64,000 bases of DNA from Anaerolineales bacterium (GTDB taxonomy: Bacteria > Chloroflexota > Anaerolineae > Anaerolineales > Villigracilaceae), in NCBI GenBank assembly GCA_025056175.1, contig JANWWK010000003.1:1-64000 (forward strand), written 5' to 3'. This document shows positions 1-8,742 of this stretch, in pieces (the first letter of the stretch is position 1; each line of letters starts with the position of its first letter). The translations under genes were made by a program, and so were the position numbers. The notes under the pieces were generated by a model. The model worked only from the letters and a program-made list of their open reading frames with translations. It searched no databases and was not told where the DNA came from.

Positions 1-271
1 GCAAATCACGCTGCTCGACCAGGATTTCCTTGCGCGCTTCGATGGTACTATCGCCCTGTTCGATGAGTTGCATATAATCAATCAGCACCTCAATCGGCAA
101 TCCAGCGCTTCTCATACATCGAATGAATTCAATCCGACGCAAATCTGCTTCGCTGTATTCTCGAACGCCACTGCCGTTTCGGTTGACGTGTGGCAGTAAG
201 CCAATTCGCTCGTAATAACGCAGCGTATCCGCGGAAAGACCGTATTTTTCGCTCACTTCTGCAATTTTCAT
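1..271 (-). CDS. MerR-family regulator, AdhR-like, N-terminal part (cut by window edge)
   Basis: The reverse-strand reading frame opens with ATG at 271, 6 nt after a GAGGTG ribosome-binding site, and runs off the window after about 90 residues. The first 70 residues are a MerR winged helix-turn-helix, with the DTLRYYERIGLLP signature at about 15-27 and a SGVREYSEADLRRI stretch after it. Cys52 (in FIRCMRSAG) is at the position of the single reactive cysteine described for AdhR/NmlR-type MerR regulators that respond to carbonyl or electrophile stress. The GDSTIEARKEIL stretch also fits that subfamily. It probably represses or activates its own promoter (291-321) and perhaps genes beyond the left edge. 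The effector domain is not visible, so the inducer is inferred only. Confidence 0.85.
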   Translation of the reverse strand, partial: MKIAEVSEKYGLSADTLRYYERIGLLPHVNRNGSGVREYSEADLRRIEFIRCMRSAGLPIEVLIDYMQLIEQGDSTIEARKEILVEQRDL

Positions 272-290
272 GGTTCACCTCGTTGAAAAT

Positions 291-321
291 AGTGTATCAC
301 CTGGAGGTAACTCCAAGTCAA
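291..321 (-). promoter_or_regulatory. MerR-type promoter/operator with 19-bp spacer
   Basis: Reading the minus strand, TTGACT (316-321) and TACACT (291-296) are separated by exactly 19 bp. The spacer holds the imperfect dyad CTTGGAG/CTCCAGG. An overlong 19-20 bp spacer with a centred dyad is the hallmark of promoters untwisted by MerR-family proteins. The promoter points into the MerR gene, about 20 nt upstream of its ATG, so autoregulation is the simplest reading. Confidence 0.8.
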
Positions 322-341
322 GAGGGTGGACAAAAGTTATG

Positions 342-347
342 TATAAT
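342..347 (+). promoter_or_regulatory. -10 element of a probable leaderless promoter for the MoeA fusion gene
   Basis: A perfect TATAAT lies 6 nt before the ATG at 354. Transcription would begin at or next to the start codon. No Shine-Dalgarno sequence precedes this ATG and no good -35 box was found. Confidence 0.55.
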
Positions 348-353
348 TTCCTC

Positions 354-2336
354 ATGAGCATCTATCTGCACGATATTCCCCTCTCCGAAGCCATACAACG
401 ATTGGAAAACGCCCTGCGCGAAGCCGGGCTGTGGCGCGTACTGGGCGCCGAGGTCTTGCCGCTGGATGACCAGGCGCTGGGGCGCGTGCTGGCCGAACCA
501 GTCTGGGCGCGTAAATCGTCTCCGCATTATCACGCCAGCGCCATGGATGGGTTTGCTGTACGCGCTGAAAACACCGCTGGGGCGATGCCAACGGCACCAG
601 TCACGCTTGCGTTTGGCACACAGGCTGCCTATGTGGACACGGGTGACCCCCTCCCAACCTGGGCGAACGCTGTCATCCCTATTGAACAAATCGAACCGCT
701 CGACGAACAGGGAGGGATTGCCCCTCATCCGCGTCAGCCGGCGGCCATCCGCCTGCGCGCGGCAGTGCCTCCGTGGAGCAACGTCCGCCCGCTGGGAGAA
801 GACATCGTGGCAACGCAGCTGGTCTTACCGTCCGGCCAGGTGCTGAAACCCTACGATTTAGGGGCGATTGCAGCCTCCGGCCATACCACAGTGTGCGTGG
901 CGCGCCGCCCACGCGTTGCCATTTTGCCAACCGGCACGGAACTTGTGCCGATAGGGACAGAGCTCAAACCCGGCGCCATCCTGGAATACAACTCGCTGGT
1001 GATGGCAGCGCAAATTCGTGCCATGGGTGGTGAACCCATCCGGTTTCCCATCACGCCCGATGATTTCCAGGCCATCCGCGCGCGCGTGCAACAGGCCGCT
1101 GAAATGTGCGATTTGGTGCTGCTCAATGCCGGCTCCTCCGCCGGCAGCGAAGATTTCTCGGCGCGGGTCGTAGAATCGCTGGGCGAGTTGCTGGTACACG
1201 GCATCGCTGTTCGGCCTGGTCACCCGGTCATTCTAGGAATGGTTGAACGCCAGGCAAACGATAAAACACCACTCCAAAAAATCCCCATCATCGGCGTTCC
1301 CGGCTATCCCGTCTCTGCCGCGCTGACGGTAGAAATCTTCGTGGAAGAACTCATCGCGCGCTGGCTGGGACGTCGCCGTGCAGAACCACCCATGATTACA
1401 GCCAACATCACGCGCAAAACCGTCTCACCACCAGGAGACGATGACTACGTGCGCGTGGTGGTAGGCAAAGTGGGAGAAAAAACGCTTGCCGCCCCGATTG
1501 CGCGCGGTGCAGGAGTCATCACATCGCTGGTGCGCGCCGATGGGCTGGTGGTTTTGCCGCGCGGTGTACAGGGTGTCGAAGCAGGAGAAACTGTTCGAGT
1601 GCAGTTGTTACGTCCGCTCAGCGACCTGGAGCGCACCATTTTTTGCATCGGCTCGCACGACGTCCTGCTCGACATGCTGGCACAGCATCTGGCTGAATAT
1701 GACCGGCGGCTGGTTTCAGCAAATGTTGGTTCACAGGCAGGGCTGGTGGCGCTCCGGCGTGGCGAAGCGCATCTGGCAGGGTCGCATTTGCTCGACCCGG
1801 AGACAGGAGAATACAACCTATCCTATCTGCCGCGCTACTTGCCAGGCATTCCCGTTAAACTGGTCGGGTTCGTGCGCCGCGAGCAGGGACTGCTGGTGCA
1901 GCACGGCAACCCCAAACGCATTAAGACGCTGCAAGACCTGAGACGGGAGGATGTGACCTTCATCAACCGCCAACGCGGCGCCGGTACGCGCGTCTTGCTC
2001 GATTATCATCTAAAAATTTTGGGGATTGCGCCGGAAGATGTTCGCGGGTATGATGAAGAAGAATATACCCATTTGGGCGTGGCAGCGGCGGTGGCTTCAG
2101 GCCGTGCCGATTGCGGGTTGGGCATTCCAGCAGCAGCGCAAGCGCTCGAACTCGATTTTGTGCCGCTCTTCCACGAACGATATGACCTGGTCATTCCGAA
2201 AGCATATGCCGAAAGCGATTTATTGCGCCCGTTGTTTGATTTAATGCAATCGCAATCATTCCAAAATGCTGTAAACGCGCTTCCGGGATATGATACGAGC
2301 ATCATGGGAACCATCATAGCGGAGGCAGGTTCATGA
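354..2336 (+). CDS. moeA: Molybdopterin molybdenumtransferase MoeA fused to a C-terminal periplasmic-binding-protein-like (PBP_like) domain
   Basis: This 660-residue protein has a MoeA core at roughly 1-415: the SAMDGFAVRAE motif near the N-terminus, GTELVPIG and LLNAGSSAGSEDF in the MogA-like domain, and GVPGYPVSAALT. It is followed by a PBP_like/LysR-substrate-type domain at about 425-655 (SHDVLLDMLA, AHLAGSHLLDPETGEYN, FINRQRGAGTRVLLDYHL, GRADCGLGI). MoeA inserts molybdate into adenylylated molybdopterin. The C-terminal domain belongs to a family often fused to MoeA and may sense or bind oxyanion, though its ligand is unproven. I start at 354 rather than at the upstream in-frame codons (270, 339) because homology begins at MSIYLHDIPL and a TATAAT lies just before it. 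It overlaps the next gene by ATGA. A second, single-domain MoeA is encoded at 10060-11307. Confidence 0.9.
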   Translation: MSIYLHDIPLSEAIQRLENALREAGLWRVLGAEVLPLDDQALGRVLAEPVWARKSSPHYHASAMDGFAVRAENTAGAMPTAPVTLAFGTQAAYVDTGDPLPTWANAVIPIEQIEPLDEQGGIAPHPRQPAAIRLRAAVPPWSNVRPLGEDIVATQLVLPSGQVLKPYDLGAIAASGHTTVCVARRPRVAILPTGTELVPIGTELKPGAILEYNSLVMAAQIRAMGGEPIRFPITPDDFQAIRARVQQAAEMCDLVLLNAGSSAGSEDFSARVVESLGELLVHGIAVRPGHPVILGMVERQANDKTPLQKIPIIGVPGYPVSAALTVEIFVEELIARWLGRRRAEPPMITANITRKTVSPPGDDDYVRVVVGKVGEKTLAAPIARGAGVITSLVRADGLVVLPRGVQGVEAGETVRVQLLRPLSDLERTIFCIGSHDVLLDMLAQHLAEYDRRLVSANVGSQAGLVALRRGEAHLAGSHLLDPETGEYNLSYLPRYLPGIPVKLVGFVRREQGLLVQHGNPKRIKTLQDLRREDVTFINRQRGAGTRVLLDYHLKILGIAPEDVRGYDEEEYTHLGVAAAVASGRADCGLGIPAAAQALELDFVPLFHERYDLVIPKAYAESDLLRPLFDLMQSQSFQNAVNALPGYDTSIMGTIIAEAGS

Positions 2337-2698
2337 CTCAAGCATTAGTGATTGACGACAATCGTTCTACAGCCGATTCGCTGGTACGCGTCCTGAAAGC
2401 CCTGGGCGTACAGGCGCGCCCGGCGTATGGCCCTGGGCCAGCCATGGCACTTTTGCGCGTCGAGACGCCGGATGTGATTTTTCTGGATATCAACATGCCC
2501 GGCGTGACCGGATTCGATATCTTGGGGTTTGTTGGCCGCGAACCGCGCCTGGTCAATGTGCCGGTCATCATCTGCACATCCGATGACCAGCCCCAAACGC
2601 GCACCGACGCAATGAAGGCTGGCGCTCGTGATTTCCTGCTCAAACCGGTGACCGTAGATGCATTGGAGCAGGCGCTCAAAAAACTGAAACTGATTTGA
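2333..2698 (+). CDS. Stand-alone response-regulator receiver protein
   Basis: This 121-residue protein is a receiver domain only. It has the acidic pair Asp8/Asp9, phosphoacceptor Asp52 (IFLDINMPG), Thr82 and Lys104 (LLKPVT), which are all the conserved residues. There is no output domain, so it would act through protein-protein contact like CheY or Spo0F. Its ATG overlaps the MoeA stop (ATGA), so it is translationally coupled to that gene. A functional link to molybdenum cofactor synthesis is not obvious. The partner kinase is unknown; the large kinase at 4341-7688 is convergent to it, not co-transcribed. Confidence 0.9.
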   Translation: MTQALVIDDNRSTADSLVRVLKALGVQARPAYGPGPAMALLRVETPDVIFLDINMPGVTGFDILGFVGREPRLVNVPVIICTSDDQPQTRTDAMKAGARDFLLKPVTVDALEQALKKLKLI

Positions 2699-2726
2699 CC
2701 TTCGCCCTTGCCAACATGTAACACCG

Positions 2727-2764
2727 ACAGAACGACCGCCAGCCTGCTCTGACGGTCGTTCTGT
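2727..2764. terminator. Bidirectional hairpin terminator between convergent genes
   Basis: A perfect 12-bp stem (ACAGAACGACCG at 2727-2738 with its complement at 2753-2764) and a 14-nt loop fill the gap between the receiver gene and the convergent receiver-kinase gene. T-tracts are weak on both sides. Confidence 0.75.
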
Positions 2765-4354
2765 TCAATCTCCTGAAGCGCACAGCCGCGCCGCAATTTT
2801 CGCGGCACAATAGAGTGCATGGTTACGGGTAAAAGCGCTGGCTTCGCGATAAGTGGCCGCACGCAGAGTATTGAAAAATAACGCAATCAGATAAGCGCGG
2901 TCGGTATAGCCGGTGGTTTGTGCGGCCCGGACGCGGATGTGGAGCATTACCTGATGCGCTTTGAGCAAACCAGCATGCTCATAAATCGCCGCCGAAAGTG
3001 GAACTCTTTGCAAATTGCCGTCGAAACACCCTTGCGCCCAGCGCAAAAGCGTTTCCAAATTACACCCCGCTTCCGGCGCAAGGCGAAAGCGCAGGTGTGT
3101 TTCCAGCGCGGCGTAATCTTGCAAGACGTGACCGTCGTCGGTGGTGGTCAAAAAATCTATCAGCCAGGTATCGTGATGCGCGTCAAGCAAGATATTTTGT
3201 CCGTTTAAATCGCCATGAATGGTGGCAAAAAAGACATCGGCGCGAAAATCTCCCTCAACGGCATAACGCAGGGGGTCAGGCAGCCGTTCCGCACCGAACA
3301 ACCAGGTGCCATCCGGCAGGGTTTGGAACATCGTCTGCTCTCTCTCCAGGCCGGTGACAATTGACTGAAGTTTGGCTTCGTTGAGATGTAAATGCTTGAG
3401 GTAAAAAGCACGCAAGTCGCATGCCTGGCGCATTCGCCCGGTGCGGTCTTTCAGCGGAAACAATGTTTCGCGGTAGAGATTATCGAGAACCGGCAAAATG
3501 CCATCGAGCCAGGCGGCATGGTAATACGTGCTGAAGTTTTCGGTCTGCCCGCCCAGTCCAATGAAAGAGTACAAAATCCCGGCCATATCGCGGGTTTCGG
3601 CAGTGCGCAGGGCTTCAGGAATGCGGTGACCGCCCACGATGCCGCGCACATATCGTTCATAGTTCACAATTTCGGCCCCAATTTCCTGCCGGTTTCCCAC
3701 TTTGACAACCACACTTTGCCCTTCACCCCGCTCTCGATAGACGGGTGTAATATGAAAAACGGCCGCCCCACTGAAACCCTGCTGAATGCGCCCCAATCGA
3801 ATTTGCTCGCATTCAAAAAACAGTTTGCCGAACACCTCGCGGATTTGCATGACGGTTTCTTCGAGCGAGGGTGCGCTTTCCACCAGAAAACGAATGCGGC
3901 CAGCCAGTTCTACAATGCTTTCGTGCGGGTCTTCAATGACCAAATCCAGGTTCAGGTGCAGGGCATTTTGAAACGCAGCGCGAACGGTATCGGTCAGGCC
4001 GGTCATCTCATTTTTGAAGACGACGCTGAAAGCAGGTTGGCGTCCATGAATGGGTTGAAGGGCCTCGCGCACCGTTTCCGCATCGGCATATCCGGTCAGC
4101 AGAATGACCGCTATCGCCGGATAAAGCCGGTTGATTTCGCGCAACAGAGCCATGCCTTCGCGGTTGTCTTCATCGCTCTCATCGAGCCGCACATCTAAAA
4201 CAGCAATATGAAACCTTTCGGTCTCCAGTACATCCAGCGCTTCCTGGAACGAAGCCGCAACGCGGGTGAAATAACCGGCATCACGCAACAGGCCGCTGGC
4301 CGTGCTGCGCACATCGGGTAAATCGTCAACAACCAGCACTCTACCCTGCATCAT
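2765..4354 (-). CDS. Receiver domain fused to an aminoglycoside-phosphotransferase-like kinase domain
   Basis: The 529-residue protein starts with a CheY-type receiver (about 1-125): Asp10/Asp11, phosphoacceptor Asp54 in AVLDVRL, and a Lys near the end (VVFKNEM). After a linker (about 130-185), the C-terminal 340 residues look like a small-molecule kinase fold: VVVKVG supplies an ATP-binding lysine, HGDLNGQNILL at about 385 is a Brenner-type catalytic loop (Asp and Asn present), and WLIDF supplies the metal-binding Asp. This resembles choline/aminoglycoside kinases and a kinase-like domain described in bacterial conflict-type multidomain proteins; the exact family is uncertain. I chose the ATG at 4354, with GGAGAG upstream; it overlaps the kinase gene by 14 nt, so the histidine kinase and this protein are probably partners. 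The output substrate is unknown. Confidence 0.7.
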   Translation of the reverse strand: MMQGRVLVVDDLPDVRSTASGLLRDAGYFTRVAASFQEALDVLETERFHIAVLDVRLDESDEDNREGMALLREINRLYPAIAVILLTGYADAETVREALQPIHGRQPAFSVVFKNEMTGLTDTVRAAFQNALHLNLDLVIEDPHESIVELAGRIRFLVESAPSLEETVMQIREVFGKLFFECEQIRLGRIQQGFSGAAVFHITPVYRERGEGQSVVVKVGNRQEIGAEIVNYERYVRGIVGGHRIPEALRTAETRDMAGILYSFIGLGGQTENFSTYYHAAWLDGILPVLDNLYRETLFPLKDRTGRMRQACDLRAFYLKHLHLNEAKLQSIVTGLEREQTMFQTLPDGTWLFGAERLPDPLRYAVEGDFRADVFFATIHGDLNGQNILLDAHHDTWLIDFLTTTDDGHVLQDYAALETHLRFRLAPEAGCNLETLLRWAQGCFDGNLQRVPLSAAIYEHAGLLKAHQVMLHIRVRAAQTTGYTDRAYLIALFFNTLRAATYREASAFTRNHALYCAAKIAARLCASGD

Positions 4355-7300
4355 GATTCTCTCCGTTGTGAGGCAAGGGAATCTCAACCAGCATGGTGGT
4401 CCCCAACAAACCGGTGGATTCGATGCGAATATCGCCTCCCAGGCTCGTCATAATCATTTTGCTGAGCCAGAGTCCCAATCCGGAGCCTTCATCCTGGTTG
4501 ACCGGCGAGACCGGTTTCTCGAACAGGCGGGACAGAATTTTGGAGGGAATCCCACCTGGCACGTTGTCTTTCACCCGTACGCAGATTTTCCCATCTTCCA
4601 ACGCTGTCCAGACGTGAATTTTAGCGCCGCCAAACGATACATCGGGCGGGAGTTGTTCTCGATATGTGTGCAAACGCCGATGCGCTTTTTCCAATGCACG
4701 ATACCCATTCTGAATCAGGTTATGAAAAACTTCAGACAGTTGCCCTTTGGGGAGATGCACGGGCGGCAAATCGGGCGCGGTTTCGATGGAGGCCTCCACC
4801 AACCACCGGGTGCGGTCTGCCGTCCATTCACGGCGCTGCTGCTCAAAGATGTCGCGCACCAGCGCATTAATGTCCACTTCTTCCGGGCGGACTTCCAACA
4901 ACGGTGCACGAATGCGCTTGAGCAGCGTGGCAGTGTAACGGGCATTGCGTTCGATGATGCCGAGAATCTCTTCGAGTTCTTCATCTTTCGTATCCAGGCG
5001 GTTCCGCAGACGCGCCAGGTTGGGTGGAATCATACTGAGCGTGTTGTTGATACGATGTTCCAGGGCGGCCATTGCGCGCCCCAGGGTCGCCAACTGCCGC
5101 TCGGCCAGTACTTCGGCGCGCGCCTGATTGTAAAGCCGCATATTTTCTAAAGCAGCGGCGGTTTGGTTGGCAATCGTTTGCAGAACTGACTTATCATCGA
5201 ATGTATAGGTGTTTTCTCGTTCGTGGTACACCACAATTGCGCCCAACACGCGGTCACCGGAAAGCATGGGAGCGCCTATCCAGGAAGAAAAGAAGACCTG
5301 CTCCGGCTGAATATGGCCAGAATCAATCTCAGCACGCCGCGAAGAAAACACCGCATCTCGGCTGTTAAGAATGGGAATGATATGCGCCCGCCATTCCGGG
5401 CTGCTTTCCCAATGAAACGCAACAAGCTTCTCTCCGTTGCGTATGACCAGTGCCGGGCGAAATTCATCGCGCCCGGTATCACACAGCACAATCGTCAGGT
5501 TACGGCTGTCCATGAACTTATCTACCTGTTCATAAACGAGGTGAAGCAATTCGCGTTCAGAGCGCGTTACCTGCGAGGCCAGCAAATTGCCCGATTCGAC
5601 CAATGCCTTGCGGCGGATGAGCAGGCGTGCATTGCGAATAGCAAGCGCCGTCTGAGCGGCATACAACTCAATCAATTCTTTTTGAGCCCTGGAAAAAGCT
5701 TGCCGCTGGCGATAACTGACAAATAACACACCCACAATTTCATTCCCAATTTTCATTGGTACCGCCGCCATGGATTGAATTTTTTCCCGCACCACAAAGC
5801 GTTCGGTCACCGCTTCAGAACGGCCCTCGTGCGGCCTGGTCAGGGCAGGTTCGTTCATGGTATCGTGAAAATACTGCGGGCGTCCCAATTCGACGACAGC
5901 ATAAGCAATATCGGTGCGGTACACCCTGTCCTTCAAAACCGGCTGATAGCGGTTTCCGGCCTCAATAACCGGCATTGGATAACGGTTTCGGTTCTGCTCA
6001 TATTGATACAAATCCACCAGGTCAGCATCCAGCACTTCCAGCGCGCCTTCGGCCACTTGCTTGAGCAAACGCGGCAGGTCGGCAGAACCTTCACTCAACT
6101 GGATGAGATTTTCGGATACGCTGTTGAGACGGCTGAGGGCCTCAGCGCGCTTTTGCGAACTCTCGTACAGACTGATGTTCGCAATCGCAATCGCTGCTTC
6201 TGCCGCAAAAATCTCAATCAGTTCCCGCTGGTGCTGGGGAAAAGTTTGCGGCATCCGATAGTTGATAAACAATGCCCCAACGGTTTTTCCGTCTATCATC
6301 AGCGGAATGGCAGCAGTAGATTGAATGCGCTCACGCACCACAAAGCGCTGACGGGTTTCCGTATCTGCCGGACGATTGGGAAGAAACGGGCTGTTGGTGC
6401 GCGGGTCACGCTGCGCATCGGTAATGTAGAGGGGAATACGCGCCTCGAACAATTGATACAACACATCATCTTTGTGGATGGTTTTGGGGCTGGGACTGCT
6501 CCGGTTTCCTGCCAGTGAGGGCGGCAGCAGAAAGCGGTCTTCTTCTTCGTTGTAGTGATATAAATCGACCAGGTCGGCCCCTAACGCCTTAAGGGCCGTA
6601 TGCGCAACCTCGTCCAAAACATCCTTGAGTTTGCGGCGATAGGGGAGCGAAAGAAAGCCAGAGCCAATTTCGTGCAATTCCTTCAGCGCCTGCGCCTGTC
6701 GTTGCGAACGGCGAAATAACTGGGCGTTATGGATGGCAATGCCGGCCTGATGTGCAAACAGGCGGATGGCGTTCTTCTCTTCTTCGCTAAAACGGTGGGG
6801 AGTGCGGTAATTGATAAACAACAATCCCAGCGGCTGGTTATTTGCACGTGGCGCAATCGCCATGAACGCTCTTACTCCCTCGCGGACGATAAAGTGGTCG
6901 TGCATCCGCTCCGGGTATTCTGCCGCTAAATCGGCTACCACCAGCTCCCCTTCCCGCATCACCTGGTTTGCCATACTCCACTTAACGCGCGGCTTTTCGC
7001 TCAATTCCAACGGTTCGAGCAAGCCATGATGAACAACGTGCGCCCGGTCGTAATACATCTCCCGCTCAGCATCAAAGGGATACAAAACAACACAATCGGC
7101 GCCCAGCACTTCGGCACTGGCATTGACAATCGCCTGCAAAATCTCACGCAAATTGTCCGAAACTGTCTCGTACTTCTGGCTGATGTACATCAGCGCTTCC
7201 AAAACCACGCGCCGATTTTCGACTTCGATGGTGAGTGCAATCTGGTTAACGAAATTCTCTACCAGCGTTTTTAGACCCGTCAGATTACCAGTGCGTCCGG

Positions 7301-7688
7301 GTCCGGCATATACCGTCATCACCCCCTCTGCCTGGCCGTTGACGACAATCGGCACGCACAAAGCAGCAACCCAACCCTGTGCCAACGCCTGCTGACGATG
7401 TTTCCAGCGCGGTTCCCGCAGGATATCTGAAACCACCTCCGCGCGCCTGGCACGAAACACATCCGCAATCACATCGGCTTCATTGAGCAAAACCACAGCA
7501 TCTTCCCTTAAGGTCATTGGCACGCCCTGAAACGCCGCCAGGCGCAACTGGCGGCGTTGTTTATCGGGAATCCAGATACCCACTGGCAGGTTGACCAGCT
7601 CGTGTAAGGTTTTGGTGAAATTGTAGAATAGTCGAATCCGCTTGGCTTCGTTGAGCCGGACGATGTTTGTCGTCGTACTGGACACCAT
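4341..7688 (-). CDS. Multi-GAF sensor histidine kinase
   Basis: This soluble protein has 1115 residues. Five GAF-like modules follow one another (roughly 10-150, 165-320, 340-505, 520-690, 705-850). Modules 2-4 share the repeated features VLGADCVVLYPFD / LGADLVDLYHY / LDADLVDLYQY and AVPMKIGNEIVGVLFVSYR-like ends, which points to internal duplication. The kinase core follows: phosphoacceptor His near 877 (ALEHRINNTL), an N box (NLIQNGYRAL), a G1 region (VKDNVPGGI) and a G2 box (GSGLGLWLSK) near 1070. No transmembrane segment or signal peptide is evident, so it senses cytoplasmic cues, possibly small molecules or redox state. Its 3' end overlaps the receiver-kinase gene, the likely phosphotransfer partner. 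The upstream nitroreductase gene is 18 nt away. Confidence 0.9.
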   Translation of the reverse strand: MVSSTTTNIVRLNEAKRIRLFYNFTKTLHELVNLPVGIWIPDKQRRQLRLAAFQGVPMTLREDAVVLLNEADVIADVFRARRAEVVSDILREPRWKHRQQALAQGWVAALCVPIVVNGQAEGVMTVYAGPGRTGNLTGLKTLVENFVNQIALTIEVENRRVVLEALMYISQKYETVSDNLREILQAIVNASAEVLGADCVVLYPFDAEREMYYDRAHVVHHGLLEPLELSEKPRVKWSMANQVMREGELVVADLAAEYPERMHDHFIVREGVRAFMAIAPRANNQPLGLLFINYRTPHRFSEEEKNAIRLFAHQAGIAIHNAQLFRRSQRQAQALKELHEIGSGFLSLPYRRKLKDVLDEVAHTALKALGADLVDLYHYNEEEDRFLLPPSLAGNRSSPSPKTIHKDDVLYQLFEARIPLYITDAQRDPRTNSPFLPNRPADTETRQRFVVRERIQSTAAIPLMIDGKTVGALFINYRMPQTFPQHQRELIEIFAAEAAIAIANISLYESSQKRAEALSRLNSVSENLIQLSEGSADLPRLLKQVAEGALEVLDADLVDLYQYEQNRNRYPMPVIEAGNRYQPVLKDRVYRTDIAYAVVELGRPQYFHDTMNEPALTRPHEGRSEAVTERFVVREKIQSMAAVPMKIGNEIVGVLFVSYRQRQAFSRAQKELIELYAAQTALAIRNARLLIRRKALVESGNLLASQVTRSERELLHLVYEQVDKFMDSRNLTIVLCDTGRDEFRPALVIRNGEKLVAFHWESSPEWRAHIIPILNSRDAVFSSRRAEIDSGHIQPEQVFFSSWIGAPMLSGDRVLGAIVVYHERENTYTFDDKSVLQTIANQTAAALENMRLYNQARAEVLAERQLATLGRAMAALEHRINNTLSMIPPNLARLRNRLDTKDEELEEILGIIERNARYTATLLKRIRAPLLEVRPEEVDINALVRDIFEQQRREWTADRTRWLVEASIETAPDLPPVHLPKGQLSEVFHNLIQNGYRALEKAHRRLHTYREQLPPDVSFGGAKIHVWTALEDGKICVRVKDNVPGGIPSKILSRLFEKPVSPVNQDEGSGLGLWLSKMIMTSLGGDIRIESTGLLGTTMLVEIPLPHNGENHDAG

Positions 7689-7706
7689 TCACCCCCTGCA
7701 AAAGAA

Positions 7707-8219
7707 CTACCACCTCTCCCAATGCACAATTTCATCGAGAGCGCGGCGCCCACCTTTTTTGGGGATAGCGGTCAAAACGCTCTCTTCTGCCGGATAGCCA
7801 AAGGAGATGGCAATTCGCAAATGCCATTCGGGCGGAAAGCCCAAAATCTCGCGCGCCCGCTCTGGCTCATAGATGGATGCCGGACACGAGCCGATTCCCA
7901 ATTCCCAGGCAGCCAGCTGCATATAAGCAGCAGCCTGGCCGGCATCGAACATCGTTTGAAACCTGGCCGTTGGGTCGGGCGTGAGAATGGCGACCCCAAG
8001 CGCCGCCCCGGCCAGATGCCCGGCCCATTCACCACAAGTTGAGAGTGCCTTCAACGTTTCGCGGTTGCGAATGGCGATGAACTGCCAGGCTTGCATGTTC
8101 TTGGAAGATTGCGCCCGTCGCCCGGCATGCAAAATGGCACGCACTTCCTCTTCAGAGAGCGGCTTTTCCAAAAATTGACGCACAGCGCGCTTGGTACGAA
8201 TGGCTTCAGAAACGTTCAT
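7707..8219 (-). CDS. Nitroreductase family protein (FMN-dependent)
   Basis: The 170-residue protein has the nitroreductase N-terminal signature (MNVSEAIRTKRAVRQF), the RAQSSKNMQAWQF segment that contacts FMN, and the C-terminal RIAISFGYPAE stretch. Such enzymes reduce nitro compounds, quinones or flavins with NAD(P)H. The start at 8219 follows AAAGAG and matches the family start; an in-frame codon at 8267 would add 16 unconserved residues. It is the first gene of a minus-strand run with the GAF kinase and receiver-kinase, so redox chemistry and the sensor system may be co-expressed. The substrate is unknown. Confidence 0.85.
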   Translation of the reverse strand: MNVSEAIRTKRAVRQFLEKPLSEEEVRAILHAGRRAQSSKNMQAWQFIAIRNRETLKALSTCGEWAGHLAGAALGVAILTPDPTARFQTMFDAGQAAAYMQLAAWELGIGSCPASIYEPERAREILGFPPEWHLRIAISFGYPAEESVLTAIPKKGGRRALDEIVHWERW

Positions 8220-8315
8220 CTCTTTTATTTTACCTGCTTTCGCGTTTCCATGCGCGCCGAAATACACGGATTCTTTCCGAGAGCCGCCAATGCCACCGGA
8301 AGACGGCTGGCCGGG

Positions 8316-8321
8316 TATAAT
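8316..8321 (+). promoter_or_regulatory. -10 element of a probable leaderless promoter
   Basis: TATAAT lies 7 nt before the ATG at 8329, with no Shine-Dalgarno sequence in between. Confidence 0.55.
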
Positions 8322-8328
8322 TCAACCC

Positions 8329-8742
8329 ATGGATGAATCCCTCTCCTACCGTCCTTTTCTGTTCCCAAGCCTGTTGCTCATCACAGGCGGCTGGGGCGGC
8401 CTGTACCTGCTGATGAACCTGACCCAACCCACGCTCTGGCCGCGTTGGGGCTTCTTTGCATTGCTCATGTTAGCCTGCACCGGCACGGCTCTGCCACTCG
8501 TGTATCTTCTCAACCGTCTCTTTCCATCCAAACCACCGGTGACCGTGCACATCATCACCCGGCAGGCCACCTGGTTCGGCGTGTATTTCGCTGCGCTGGC
8601 CTGGTTGAGCATTGGTCGAATTCTCAATTTTTCAATTGGTCTCTGGCTGGCGCTTGGACTGGCAGCCATCGAATACCTTCTGCGAACCCGTGAAACGCTC
8701 TCTACCCCCCATGACCAGCCTCCGCAGCCTCCCCTCAGTTGA
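8329..8742 (+). CDS. Small membrane protein, unknown function
   Basis: This 137-residue protein has about four hydrophobic segments (LFPSLLLITGGWGGLYLLM; WGFFALLMLACTGTALPLVYLL; WFGVYFAALAWLSI; SIGLWLALGLAAIEYLL) and a Pro/Gln-rich C-terminus. I recognise no catalytic motif. The start at 8329 is set by the TATAAT just before it and because the in-frame ATG at 8191 lies within the nitroreductase promoter region. The last 32 nt overlap the start of selA, so the two genes are co-transcribed, but this pairing alone does not assign a role in selenium metabolism. Confidence 0.65.
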   Translation: MDESLSYRPFLFPSLLLITGGWGGLYLLMNLTQPTLWPRWGFFALLMLACTGTALPLVYLLNRLFPSKPPVTVHIITRQATWFGVYFAALAWLSIGRILNFSIGLWLALGLAAIEYLLRTRETLSTPHDQPPQPPLS

